Assembly (NCBI GenBank): GCA_035308965.1
Contig: DATGFN010000006.1
Coordinates: 1-64,000, forward strand
From: DASYXZ01 sp035308965
Lineage (GTDB): Bacteria; Acidobacteriota; Terriglobia; UBA7540
Direction of reading: 5' to 3'
Length of the DNA stretch: 64,000 nucleotides
In this document: piece by piece, positions 8,291 to 16,527 of the stretch
Layout: every line of letters begins with the position of its first letter
Numbering within the stretch: the stretch's first letter is position 1
The notes under the pieces: generated by a model
The model's input: only the letters and a program-made list of their open reading frames with translations
The model's database searches: none
Told to the model about the DNA's origin: nothing
Position numbers and translations under genes: made by a program

Positions 8291-9904
8291 TTAGAAGAGA
8301 ATCCCAATTCCCAAATTGACTTGGTTTGCCGTTTGATTCGAGCCACTAACGTAATAGCTCCACAGGCGCCTATATTCCAGGGACAAAACGAGGTCTGAAC
8401 GCGGCTGATAAATGACATTGGTAAATGCACCCCGATTTCGGATAAGGCCTGGGACGATATAGCTCTGCGCCGCATTGAAGTAGGTAAAATCCTCCGCCAG
8501 AGGATTATCTTCACCCAAAGCTCCGTTGAACTCAAGCCGCTGAGTGGGCCGGAATGCCATCTGGCCCCATCCCCCAACGGTATTCAAGCCGAGAACCTCA
8601 GTGTTCGGACTATTCAGAGCACCGTTGTATAATACGCTCCTTCCCAGGCCCCCGCCTAGCCCCCCGATGGCACGACCACGATAAAACTCACCTGTAAAGG
8701 TGAACCACTTCCCGAGGGGCAAATCCAAATCGGCAGTTCCGGCCCAGCCGTCGATGATTCGGTCGAACCCCCAATTCTGCCTGCTGTAATAGCCCCCCGC
8801 GCCGATGGTGAAAGGCCTGCCCAATACGCTTTGCGTCCATGCAACCCGTGTTGCCAGAGCAGGCAGGCCCGAGCTTTCTCCCGCTTGAGGCGCGCGGTTG
8901 AATTGAAATTTCGGCAATTCACCGGTGAGCGGATCCAGTATGCCTGCCTGCAATGTCACTTCCGAAGTGTCCGAGACATGTATTTCGTGCTCCACGCGGA
9001 TCTGGGGCGCCCAGGACCAAAGGTTTCCGGCATAAGACAATGCGGGCACAGCAAGTGATGCATAAGAAGTGGGTGAAAGAGGGGAAAAGAATAAAGAATC
9101 CTGGCCCATGATGATTGAAGTGTCTTTCCAATCCATCCGGACGGTGGCGGTCCGCATACGCATGGCGCCTTCTGTAACGCCATTGGAAGACGTAGGGAAA
9201 CCGCCGAAGAAGTCCATATGAATTTCTCCACTCGTCTTGGCGCCAGCGAGCTCAGGGCCAAATACCTCCAGACCGATCTCCGACTGGCGGACGGTGGCGC
9301 CAAAGGTCCCATTCGAGTTGAAGAAACTCGAACTCGATGCCCAGGTTGGCACGTCTTGATTTTCCACGCCCCCACGATTGGTGTAAGCATTAAACAAGGC
9401 GATGCCGGAAAGACGGACGCGGTACTTGGAAGCACTCTCAACTTTTGTCTGGTACTGGTCGTTGATTTTCGCTTTCAGGAGTTCCTGATCCTCCTCCAGG
9501 TTTGCGAGTCGGGCTTCCTCCTGGCCTTGTCCGTTTGAATCTCCAGCTTTGGATTCTGCGGGGCGAGCCGGAAGCGCATTGGAATTTCCAGGCGTCGGTG
9601 AAAGAGACGCCAAGTCACCGGGTTCTGCAACGGCCAATCGTGACCGGGTGTCGCGAAGCTCAGACTTTAGATTGGCAGTCTCCGCCTGCAAGTGATCCAT
9701 CTGGCCCTGCATGCGGGCCATAGCGGCACGTAGCTCTCTGACTTCTCTCTCCAATTCAGGAACCGCGCCCTGGTTGGACGAGGATGGCGCAGATCCGGAG
9801 GTTGAGGGAGATTCCTGGGCCAGGCCCACTGGGCCACCCATGAGAAATAGGGTCCCGATGAATACCAGGCTCCCTAGCGATTGAAATGCACGAGTTTGCC
9901 GCAT
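8291..9904 (-). CDS. Outer-membrane beta-barrel (porin-like) protein with N-terminal coiled coil
   Basis: After a signal peptide (residues 1-31, ending VGLAQES), residues about 45-90 form a heptad-like coiled coil (LEREVRELRAAMARMQGQMD). After a Ser/Pro/Gly-rich linker comes a roughly 370-residue stretch with alternating aromatic strands, ending in a terminal Phe (LGIGILF), the usual signal for barrel insertion. This is the architecture of trimeric porin-like proteins of Acidobacteriota and Planctomycetota. The start at 9904 is preferred over the ATG at 9934 because it has GGGAGG seven bases upstream, and because 9934 falls inside the predicted -10 box. The protein was 537 residues when counted from this start. 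Substrate unknown. Confidence 0.82.
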   Translation of the reverse strand: MRQTRAFQSLGSLVFIGTLFLMGGPVGLAQESPSTSGSAPSSSNQGAVPELEREVRELRAAMARMQGQMDHLQAETANLKSELRDTRSRLAVAEPGDLASLSPTPGNSNALPARPAESKAGDSNGQGQEEARLANLEEDQELLKAKINDQYQTKVESASKYRVRLSGIALFNAYTNRGGVENQDVPTWASSSSFFNSNGTFGATVRQSEIGLEVFGPELAGAKTSGEIHMDFFGGFPTSSNGVTEGAMRMRTATVRMDWKDTSIIMGQDSLFFSPLSPTSYASLAVPALSYAGNLWSWAPQIRVEHEIHVSDTSEVTLQAGILDPLTGELPKFQFNRAPQAGESSGLPALATRVAWTQSVLGRPFTIGAGGYYSRQNWGFDRIIDGWAGTADLDLPLGKWFTFTGEFYRGRAIGGLGGGLGRSVLYNGALNSPNTEVLGLNTVGGWGQMAFRPTQRLEFNGALGEDNPLAEDFTYFNAAQSYIVPGLIRNRGAFTNVIYQPRSDLVLSLEYRRLWSYYVSGSNQTANQVNLGIGILF

Positions 9905-9933
9905 GTCCGCCTCCCTAAGCCGATTGAACCGCA

Positions 9934-9962
9934 TTTATCAAAGAAGAAAAATCCAATATCAA
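9934..9962 (-). promoter_or_regulatory. Promoter of the porin-like gene
   Basis: On the minus strand TTGATA (9957-9962) is followed after 17 bases by GATAAA (9934-9939). The distance to the ATG at 9904 is about 30 bases, giving a short leader that contains the strong ribosome site. Confidence 0.5.
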
Positions 9963-10157
9963 TTTGCCTGTCGAAACATCTCCCCAAACACCGGGTTGAA
10001 TGAGAACATTCTTTGCAGTTTGATGACAATTGAAAACAGAACGTGCCCTGAATAATTGTATCGAATCGAGGGTTGCCGGGAAGGATCGTCACAGAGCAAG
10101 CTTGCGGTGATTTCGAAATGCTTCAAGAGCAAACTCCCCGGCCCTTTGAATCCTTTC

Positions 10158-11216
10158 TCAGTCCTGCCCCTTTTCGGCGGGCGGAATAAATAGAGAGCAC
10201 ACACACCTTTGGCAAATTGGATCGTTCGGAATGTCCAGGCGCTGTCGAAACTGCATCGCTTTGCGGCCATTCAAGATACTTATCAAAGGTTGTTCCCGAA
10301 TATTGCCCAAGGCAGGATGGAAAAAACAAGGCTGGACGAATCCGTCAGAATCGATGACGGCGGAGACCCAGGGCGCATTGCAGCGTGGAGACTCCGGCTG
10401 AATCTGGCGCAGCAGGGCGCGGAAATGCCGGGGGATTCGGCGAAGCTTCTCGGGAGTTTCCACCACAAACCCATCGGGAATCTCCTGGCCGATTTCTACG
10501 ACCAGCCGTTCGATTTCCTGTTCCATGTCTTCAATATCGCCGGACGTCAACCGCATTGTTGCCTGGCGATTTGAAGACCAAGCCTCGGGGCGGTTGAAAG
10601 CTTGCGAAGTAATGTCGACCGCGAGGAATGAAATGGAATCCAGCTTGAGCTCTCCCGCGGCGCTCACCGTATCGAGCAATGACCGGCAATTCTCCCTCTG
10701 CACTGTGCAGCGCCCTTGAATTGAAAGGTCCGGCCGCAGGGCGCGCAAGGTCTTGATGCCATCATCCATTTTTTGGAATGCTTTCGGAATTCCTCGAATA
10801 CGATTGTGGATATCAGCGGGACCATCGAGCGACACAATGATGTCGTCGAAGTTTTCAGCGATCATTGGGGCACGCGAACCCAAAAGAAGGCCGGAGGTCA
10901 GTAGAGTGATGCGAATGCCAAGACCTCGAACTGCATGGCACAAAGAGGGCAGCGAAGAATGTAGAAGGGGTTCACCACCGGATAGCACCAGCCATTGGAC
11001 CCTTAGTTGGCGAAGGGAGTCAAGATGGGGTTCCAAATCTTTTTGCGTTATTTCGCGAGCTTCGCGGATTTTCCAGATGTCGCACATCAGACAGCGACAA
11101 TTGCAGCGGTTGTGGGGAAGAAGCACCAGGACAGGAAGTTCCCGAATCTCAAGGCCCGGATGTGTTGGCGGGGTGACTGCCGTCGAGGGTTCTATTTGAA
11201 CTGAGTCGACCATCAC
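10158..11216 (-). CDS. Radical SAM/SPASM domain enzyme
   Basis: The protein has 352 residues. The radical SAM cluster motif is Cys38-x3-Cys42-x2-Cys45 (RCNCRCLMCDIW), followed by LSGGEP and VSLDGP motifs of the TIM barrel. Near the C-terminus CNAPWVSAVIDSDGFVQPC followed by CQRCVC supplies the Cys residues of a SPASM-type auxiliary iron-sulfur region. Such enzymes modify peptides, or activate or rearrange small molecules. The start overlaps the amidohydrolase stop (ATGA at 11213-11216), so it is translationally coupled as the last gene of the nine-gene operon. No short precursor-peptide gene is visible beside it, which argues against a typical peptide-modifying system. Substrate unknown. Confidence 0.88.
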   Translation of the reverse strand: MMVDSVQIEPSTAVTPPTHPGLEIRELPVLVLLPHNRCNCRCLMCDIWKIREAREITQKDLEPHLDSLRQLRVQWLVLSGGEPLLHSSLPSLCHAVRGLGIRITLLTSGLLLGSRAPMIAENFDDIIVSLDGPADIHNRIRGIPKAFQKMDDGIKTLRALRPDLSIQGRCTVQRENCRSLLDTVSAAGELKLDSISFLAVDITSQAFNRPEAWSSNRQATMRLTSGDIEDMEQEIERLVVEIGQEIPDGFVVETPEKLRRIPRHFRALLRQIQPESPRCNAPWVSAVIDSDGFVQPCFFHPALGNIREQPLISILNGRKAMQFRQRLDIPNDPICQRCVCSLFIPPAEKGQD

Positions 11217-12490
11217 GAAACCCTCTTCCCCGCCAGAAAGACCTCCTCACCCAGATGCATTCTAGTAGTTTGAAGCAGCTTTTGGAGGGGCGCGTGAATT
11301 AACCTTTCGATATTGCCGACCCGAATCACCTCAAATTTATCTAGACCAGTGCTTGGCCATCGGCCGGCCGCAGTGGGGGAGAGAAGTTTTGGCTTGCCCC
11401 CCACGATCAGGGCCTCCAAGTCTCTCGTGGTCATTTGGGTAAGCCTGGAGCAGGGCCGATCGCCCGTATCCGAAACCGCCAGAAAGTCCGCAATGCCTCC
11501 CAATCGAATCGTTCCCTCCCCTTTTATTAATTGCAGCACCCGTGCGGCCGATTCCGTAACCAGGGAATAAATTCTTTCCGGATCGAGGCGCGCCTCATCG
11601 TGGGCGTATCGAATCTCGTCCAAAAGATCGCCTTTTCCGGTCAACGCAGAATCGCTTCCGAGGGCCACATTTTTGTGTTGCTCAATTTCTCGCGCGTCCA
11701 AGGTTTTCCCCAAGGTAAATATATTGGAGGTTGGACACCAGATGAGTCCTGACCCGCGTTTCGCAAGCAATTGTTGCCCAACTTTATCCAAACCCACTCC
11801 ATGCACGACCACGGTGTTGGCGCGCAGTGCCTTCAGGTGATCCAGGCGGAAGATTTCTTCTCTGCTCCGTTCATCGGTCCCCTCGGCCAGATGGATGATG
11901 AAAGGACGCCCCGGCGGAGTGGAACGGAAAGCCTTTCGAATGTCCTCCCCGAACGCCAACGAGTGCGCCCAGCCGTACCGGTTCATGACACGAATTGGAA
12001 ATCTTCTGACGAGCGCGCGGGGGATGGCGGCATTGTGATGGCACACAGTGGTGACGCCGGAAAGCAAGTTCTTGATTGTTCCCCACCAAAGGCGGACCGG
12101 CTTGGGCACAAGCAATTGCTCGCGCACCGGTGATTCTAAGGGATGATAAACGTCCCTCGCCCAGTCTTCGAAATTGAGGTAAGGTCCCTGTCCAAGCCTG
12201 GGGAAAAGGTTGAATTCCAAATGATCGTGAACGTTAATCAGCCCGGGAAGCAGCAAATAGCCAGATAAATCGATGGTGGGCTGAGACTGGGCCGGCCGGA
12301 TGGATGAACCATTCGATGCACTCAAGCCCGTTGTCTTGATCGCAGTGATGCGTCCGCGGCAGACTTCAACATCAGCTTTGACGGTTGCGTCCGCATCAAT
12401 GGCCACGCGGGCGCCTACAAGCCTGCACGACACCAATGGGTGGACGCTCGTGGGTTCGACAGGAGTCTCCACAAAGACTGGCTCGTTCAT
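11213..12490 (-). CDS. Amidohydrolase-superfamily metal-dependent deaminase/hydrolase (TRZ/ATZ-like)
   Basis: This 425-residue protein has the complete metal site of the amidohydrolase superfamily: His88-x-His90 in LINVHDHLEF, a His in IIHLAEGTDE, a His in VVHGVGLD and an Asp in ALGSDSALTGKG. Family relatives include cytosine, guanine and S-adenosylhomocysteine/methylthioadenosine deaminases and chlorohydrolases. The N-terminal small beta domain (VCRGRITAI, then GYLLLPGLINVHDH) is typical. It overlaps both neighbours by four bases (ATGA), placing it firmly inside the radical SAM/methyltransferase operon. It could deaminate or hydrolyse an intermediate, or recycle S-adenosylhomocysteine-derived by-products of the many SAM enzymes around it; neither can be decided from sequence. 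Confidence 0.88.
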   Translation of the reverse strand: MNEPVFVETPVEPTSVHPLVSCRLVGARVAIDADATVKADVEVCRGRITAIKTTGLSASNGSSIRPAQSQPTIDLSGYLLLPGLINVHDHLEFNLFPRLGQGPYLNFEDWARDVYHPLESPVREQLLVPKPVRLWWGTIKNLLSGVTTVCHHNAAIPRALVRRFPIRVMNRYGWAHSLAFGEDIRKAFRSTPPGRPFIIHLAEGTDERSREEIFRLDHLKALRANTVVVHGVGLDKVGQQLLAKRGSGLIWCPTSNIFTLGKTLDAREIEQHKNVALGSDSALTGKGDLLDEIRYAHDEARLDPERIYSLVTESAARVLQLIKGEGTIRLGGIADFLAVSDTGDRPCSRLTQMTTRDLEALIVGGKPKLLSPTAAGRWPSTGLDKFEVIRVGNIERLIHAPLQKLLQTTRMHLGEEVFLAGKRVS

Positions 12491-13230
12491 CTTAATTCCG
12501 TACCCATCCCGTTTCCCCTGGACAATTGAAACTCCAGAATGAAAAGAGCCGGGAATTTCCTGATTGACTCAAAAATGGACCGTTTTCCCGCCCGGACAAA
12601 AATCCCGCGCTCCGGTTCGTCAAAATGAGATTCCACCTTACGCAGCAGAACAAAGCCCGCATTTTCGAACGCTTCGCATACCGTACCGATGGAATAATTG
12701 AAGCTCGCGATTTCAATGGCCCGGCCTCCAAAGTGGAAAGAGCGCTTCCAACCCCGGCGGTATCCATCAGGGTGAAAGTCCGATATGAGGACGCGGGCGA
12801 ATGGCCGCGAGACCCTGGCGAATTCTCTGGCGAGCGCCGGAAGATCGGCGAGGTAGCTGACGGCAAAAGAGCAAATAATCAGGTGGGAGGAAAAGTTGCG
12901 AAGGGGCAGGGCGAAGCAATCGGCGCGGACCAAGGTGCCGGCAATCGCAGGCTTAACCGAACCAACTCGCAGCATTTCCTGGGAAAGATCCACGCCGAAA
13001 ACTTGAGCGACGCGACAAGCGCGAAGCCGCCTGAGCCAGCGCCCCGTCCCGCAAGCAACGTCCAGAACACACGTGTCTTTCAAATCCGGAAGGAGCGGCT
13101 CCATCACGCGCTCCTCCAGCGTCAACAAGGGATTTGACCCGTCATCGTAAGTCGCCGCCCAAAGGGCATGCGCCTCCATCACCGGTAAGGTGAGAGGAGG
13201 TGCGCAAGCTTGTTCCAAGCCCGCCTTCAC
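12487..13230 (-). CDS. Class I SAM-dependent methyltransferase
   Basis: The nucleotide-binding motif is VLDVACGTGRWLRRL, followed by an acidic end of strand 2 (VFGVDLS) and the usual post-II region (LVRADCFALPL). I start it at the GTG at 13230, which overlaps the upstream stop codon as GTGA and has AAGGAGGAAAG directly in front of it. The longer frame to 13389 lies entirely inside the upstream gene. The product is then 247 residues, typical for a methyltransferase of the Methyltransf_11/25 type. It is one of three methyltransferases in the operon; the acceptor (C, N or O) is unknown. Confidence 0.87.
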   Translation of the reverse strand: MKAGLEQACAPPLTLPVMEAHALWAATYDDGSNPLLTLEERVMEPLLPDLKDTCVLDVACGTGRWLRRLRACRVAQVFGVDLSQEMLRVGSVKPAIAGTLVRADCFALPLRNFSSHLIICSFAVSYLADLPALAREFARVSRPFARVLISDFHPDGYRRGWKRSFHFGGRAIEIASFNYSIGTVCEAFENAGFVLLRKVESHFDEPERGIFVRAGKRSIFESIRKFPALFILEFQLSRGNGMGTELR

Positions 13231-14690
13231 AAGCTTTCCTCCTTGGGCTTCCGCAGATTGATGAGTCGCTGCGCCCATTCCAATTCCAGTGGCCAGCAGT
13301 AAAATTCCAGACCATATCGCCACGCGCTCAAACTCTTCAAGAGGTAGCGGCCCCATTCCGGCAAGCGGATATCCTGCACGGTGGGCCATCGCGACGCCAC
13401 GATGAGTTCAAAATTATCGATCAGCCGCTTGGTGGAGGACCGCAGCCAGGGCGAGGCAGGATCCTGGCGGGTGGTGAAATTGTACCAACGCTTGGTGGAC
13501 CACTCTTCAATAGTCTCCGGGAATTGGACTTGGCCTTCGATACTTCCGTACATCCCGGTCCTCTGGGGAACCGGAATGTAGTGTTGAAGGATGATTTCTG
13601 AATCGGGATTGATTTTCTTGATTTTGCGAATGAACCGCAGGCACTCCCGGGTATCGCGTTCCGCGTCGTGCGGATTGCCAACCACAAAGGAAAACTCCGG
13701 GATGATTCCAAAGCTCCGAATGCGGCGCGCCAGATCCAAGGTTTGTTCCGTCTTCAGCCCTTTGTTCATTTCGCGCAGGACCCAATCGGACCCGGACTCG
13801 GCGCCAAAAAAGATCATTGTGCAGCCCGCCGCCTTGAGTCCAGCCAGAGATTTGTCCGAATAGCCAAGCAGGATGTCAATCCGCGCTTCGCACCACCAAC
13901 GCAGCCGAAGAGGAGTGATCCGTTCCGCCAATTCGGACGCGTGGTCCTCTCGCAGAAAGAAATTGTTATCGTAGAACTGGATGGCATCGACGCCGTAAGA
14001 GCCCACGAGATGACGCAAAACCGACTCGGTCCGGGCCGGCGATTCCATCTTTTCCCGGCTGCCATAGGCGGTAATGACGCCGCAGAAACTGCACGCATAC
14101 GGACAGCCGACGCTCGCCTGATGGACCGCCGTCCGGCGCCCCAGAAATGTGGGCAGAATGTACTTTTCGGCCGGCAGCCGATGATAGGGCAAGGTGGGAA
14201 AAGCGTCCGGGCTCTTCATCTTTCGTTCGGGATTGTTTCGATGCGCCCCACTCTCGTCTTTGTAAGAGAGGCCGGGAATAGTGTCGAATGACCGTTGACC
14301 GCGCAGCGCCTCCAGAAGTTCAATAAAAGTTTCTTCGCCTTGCCCACGAACCGCAAAATCGACGTACGTAGCGTTCAACGTGGCCGCGGTGTAAATGGAG
14401 GGAAAGTATCCGCCCCATACAATGGACACCTTGGGAAAGCGATGACGGATTTCCCGGCAGGCCTCCATCGCGGCCACCATCTGCGGCCCGGGCATTACTG
14501 AGACGGCCAGTAGTTCAATTTGCCGCGCCTCCATTAAATTGGCGATTGTCTGTGCCGGTTTTGGATCAACGTTCCCATCCACTATCACGTACTCTTCCCG
14601 GCCCTCGAGCATCGCGGCCAGCGAAAGAACCGCCAAGGGAAACCGCCGGCTGCGCGGTTTGGTCGATCGGGGATGGAATAGGATGATCAA
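13227..14690 (-). CDS. Cobalamin-type (class B) radical SAM enzyme 4
   Basis: The N-terminal half fits a B12-binding-like Rossmann domain (PLAVLSLAAMLEG, YVIVDGN, SIVWGGYFPS, YVDFAVRGQGEETF). A radical SAM domain follows, with the cluster motif CPYACSFC in HQASVGCPYACSFCG and a substrate/SAM region around FFGAESGSD. Like most of this subfamily it lacks the canonical DxHxxG cobalamin ligand motif. The start is a TTG at 14690, two bases after the upstream stop, with GGGGAGG in front. Class B members carry out methyl transfer to unactivated carbon, ring contraction or other radical chemistry. The product is 487 residues with a C-terminal extension of about 120 residues after the barrel. Confidence 0.88.
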   Translation of the reverse strand: MIILFHPRSTKPRSRRFPLAVLSLAAMLEGREEYVIVDGNVDPKPAQTIANLMEARQIELLAVSVMPGPQMVAAMEACREIRHRFPKVSIVWGGYFPSIYTAATLNATYVDFAVRGQGEETFIELLEALRGQRSFDTIPGLSYKDESGAHRNNPERKMKSPDAFPTLPYHRLPAEKYILPTFLGRRTAVHQASVGCPYACSFCGVITAYGSREKMESPARTESVLRHLVGSYGVDAIQFYDNNFFLREDHASELAERITPLRLRWWCEARIDILLGYSDKSLAGLKAAGCTMIFFGAESGSDWVLREMNKGLKTEQTLDLARRIRSFGIIPEFSFVVGNPHDAERDTRECLRFIRKIKKINPDSEIILQHYIPVPQRTGMYGSIEGQVQFPETIEEWSTKRWYNFTTRQDPASPWLRSSTKRLIDNFELIVASRWPTVQDIRLPEWGRYLLKSLSAWRYGLEFYCWPLELEWAQRLINLRKPKEESL

Positions 14691-14692
14691 TG

Positions 14693-15703
14693 CTAGGCCG
14701 CCTCCCCGCTGGCAATAAGAAATTTGGCCGGCTCCCGGCGGCCCAGGATTTTCGCCCGCCACGGCCTCATCGCCCAGCCCAGGCCATACCAAGGCTCATG
14801 AAACTCCCAGCGAATCCCGTGCTGTTTCCCGAGGCATTCCAAAATGTCCCGCGTCAGGAATTCCTGGCTGGCAATGCTGTTCGATCTGAAGCCAAACCTC
14901 TTTTCAAATTGCGCGCGCTTTTCCTCCACCATCGCCCGGCCGCTGGACTCACAACTGTAAAACGGTGAGTCCACAATCAGCACGTGACCGGGCCGGCGAA
15001 GGCAACGCAGAGCTTCCTTAAGTGTCCGGCTGTAGCATTCGGAATAATGAAGAGAGGCATTGAAAACAACCAAGTCGAATTGGGTGCGAGCGAAAGGAAG
15101 GCAATCCATTTCCGCCTGAAAGCGTGGAAAATGCCCCCGAAGAAATGACAGGTAGTGGCGCGCGGCGCTCAATCCATCCAGGTCGTTGTCCACGAGGTCC
15201 ACGGCCACCGCACGATGTCCGCGCTGGGCAAGCCGATAGCTCATCCAACAGTTCCCTGCCCCAACATCCAGGATGTCCATGGGTTGCGAAAATTGCTTTT
15301 CAAGTTGGGGAAAAATTATTCGCTCCAAATGACGGAAGCTGCGCCCGCGGATTTTCCACTGCCATGAATTCCTGCCCGTGACATCTTTGTACGGCAAGGC
15401 AAGAAAATAATGCGCCCCGCCGGCCCCGCGTGCTTCTTTTAACCGGATGGCCTGATACTCCCTGACAAATTGCCGAAACTTGTCCTCACTCGATGGGGTC
15501 ATGGCGCGCCAGATTCCCTTGACGCGCCTGATCATGAAACCGCAGGACGGACATTCCTTTGGAGTTGATGTTTCATTGGGACTTAGAAAACCAACGCCCG
15601 CATGGCAGCCCGGGCAACTCAAGAAGAGCGAGTGTGCCGTGGCAGCGCTCTCTGATTGGGCGTCCCAGGGCAGACGTGCGACCTCGTTGACTATTGTGGA
15701 CAT
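14693..15703 (-). CDS. SAM-dependent methyltransferase with N-terminal zinc-ribbon-like segment
   Basis: The 336-residue protein has two Cys pairs near the N-terminus (LSCPGCHAG and KECPSCGFM) spaced like a small zinc ribbon. A class I methyltransferase core follows, with ILDVGAGNCWMSYRLA as motif I and VAVDLVDNDLDG after it, then LVVFNASLHYSE at the post-motif region. Zinc-ribbon methyltransferases include RNA guanine methyltransferases such as RlmA, but the operon context with cobalamin radical SAM enzymes points to small-molecule chemistry. The start overlaps the previous methyltransferase gene by 13 bases. Confidence 0.85.
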   Translation of the reverse strand: MSTIVNEVARLPWDAQSESAATAHSLFLSCPGCHAGVGFLSPNETSTPKECPSCGFMIRRVKGIWRAMTPSSEDKFRQFVREYQAIRLKEARGAGGAHYFLALPYKDVTGRNSWQWKIRGRSFRHLERIIFPQLEKQFSQPMDILDVGAGNCWMSYRLAQRGHRAVAVDLVDNDLDGLSAARHYLSFLRGHFPRFQAEMDCLPFARTQFDLVVFNASLHYSECYSRTLKEALRCLRRPGHVLIVDSPFYSCESSGRAMVEEKRAQFEKRFGFRSNSIASQEFLTRDILECLGKQHGIRWEFHEPWYGLGWAMRPWRAKILGRREPAKFLIASGEAA

Positions 15704-16521
15704 GATTCTGTGCGCTCAAACATCATCAAATTATGGTCTGCAATGCTTCGGAAGAACGGCCACGCCGAGACTAGGCGGTCCAGCGATTTTGCCGCGGCCA
15801 TCCCCCGAGGCAGCCGGATTGCAAGGCGTTCCACATACGACGGGGGAACTGAGATTCCTACTCCCTTCCTCCCTTTGAAACGGAAATAAGGGGCGAAGGC
15901 GCTTGTAAGGCTTCGAGCCGTGTGGCGATAAACGGGTATCACCCTCCCATCTCCAAGGCTTGCCTTAGTGACTGGGCCAAATCGTCGAAACGCCTTCTCC
16001 GGATTTGCATGCAACAAGTACCAAAGAATTTCCCAGGCACAAAACCGGCTGAAAACGCAGATGAAAACCCTGGCACCCGGCCTTAACAAAGGGGCAAGAT
16101 CAACAGCAATATCAGAAACATCCCGGCTGCAGTTTAGTCCGCCGAAATTCGATAACAGTCCATCAAATTGGAAGTTCTTATCCAACATGAAAATGTTTTC
16201 CGTCTTGAGCGCGATGAATTCGGCACGGTGCTGTACGCCCGCTTCTTGGGCCTGACGCCGCGCGGCAAGAATCATTTCCGGCGAGGCATCGCATGCGACC
16301 ACCTGCACCCCGCGCTGAGCGAGGTGAATTGCGTCGGCCCCCGTCCCGCAATTGATATCCAGAACGCGCTGGCCCACGCGGAAACACTTGTCCAACTCCC
16401 GCCAGACGGCTTCCCGCTGTGCGCGGCCTATAACCGTTTGAGTAAATACCTGGTCGTAGGTCCCCGCAAGCTCGTCAAAAGCGGTAACATCAAATTGGGC
16501 CAGTGCCGGTGAAACGTGCAT
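15691..16521 (-). CDS. Class I SAM-dependent methyltransferase
   Basis: This 276-residue protein shows motif I as VLDINCGTGADAIHLA, motif II as VVACDASPEMI and the FDGLLSNFGGLNC segment at the active-site loop. This resembles bacterial small-molecule or lipid methyltransferases of the Methyltransf_11/25 families. It lies six bases behind radical SAM enzyme 3 and overlaps the following zinc-ribbon methyltransferase by 13 bases, so all three are probably translated from one transcript. Acceptor unknown. Confidence 0.87.
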   Translation of the reverse strand: MHVSPALAQFDVTAFDELAGTYDQVFTQTVIGRAQREAVWRELDKCFRVGQRVLDINCGTGADAIHLAQRGVQVVACDASPEMILAARRQAQEAGVQHRAEFIALKTENIFMLDKNFQFDGLLSNFGGLNCSRDVSDIAVDLAPLLRPGARVFICVFSRFCAWEILWYLLHANPEKAFRRFGPVTKASLGDGRVIPVYRHTARSLTSAFAPYFRFKGRKGVGISVPPSYVERLAIRLPRGMAAAKSLDRLVSAWPFFRSIADHNLMMFERTESCPQ

Positions 16522-16527
16522 GAAGGT

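Noticed and set aside
8245..8577. Extended N-terminus of the cupredoxin-like gene
   Set aside because: It would lie inside the upstream barrel gene; the hydrophobic signal sequence starts at the ATG at 8244.
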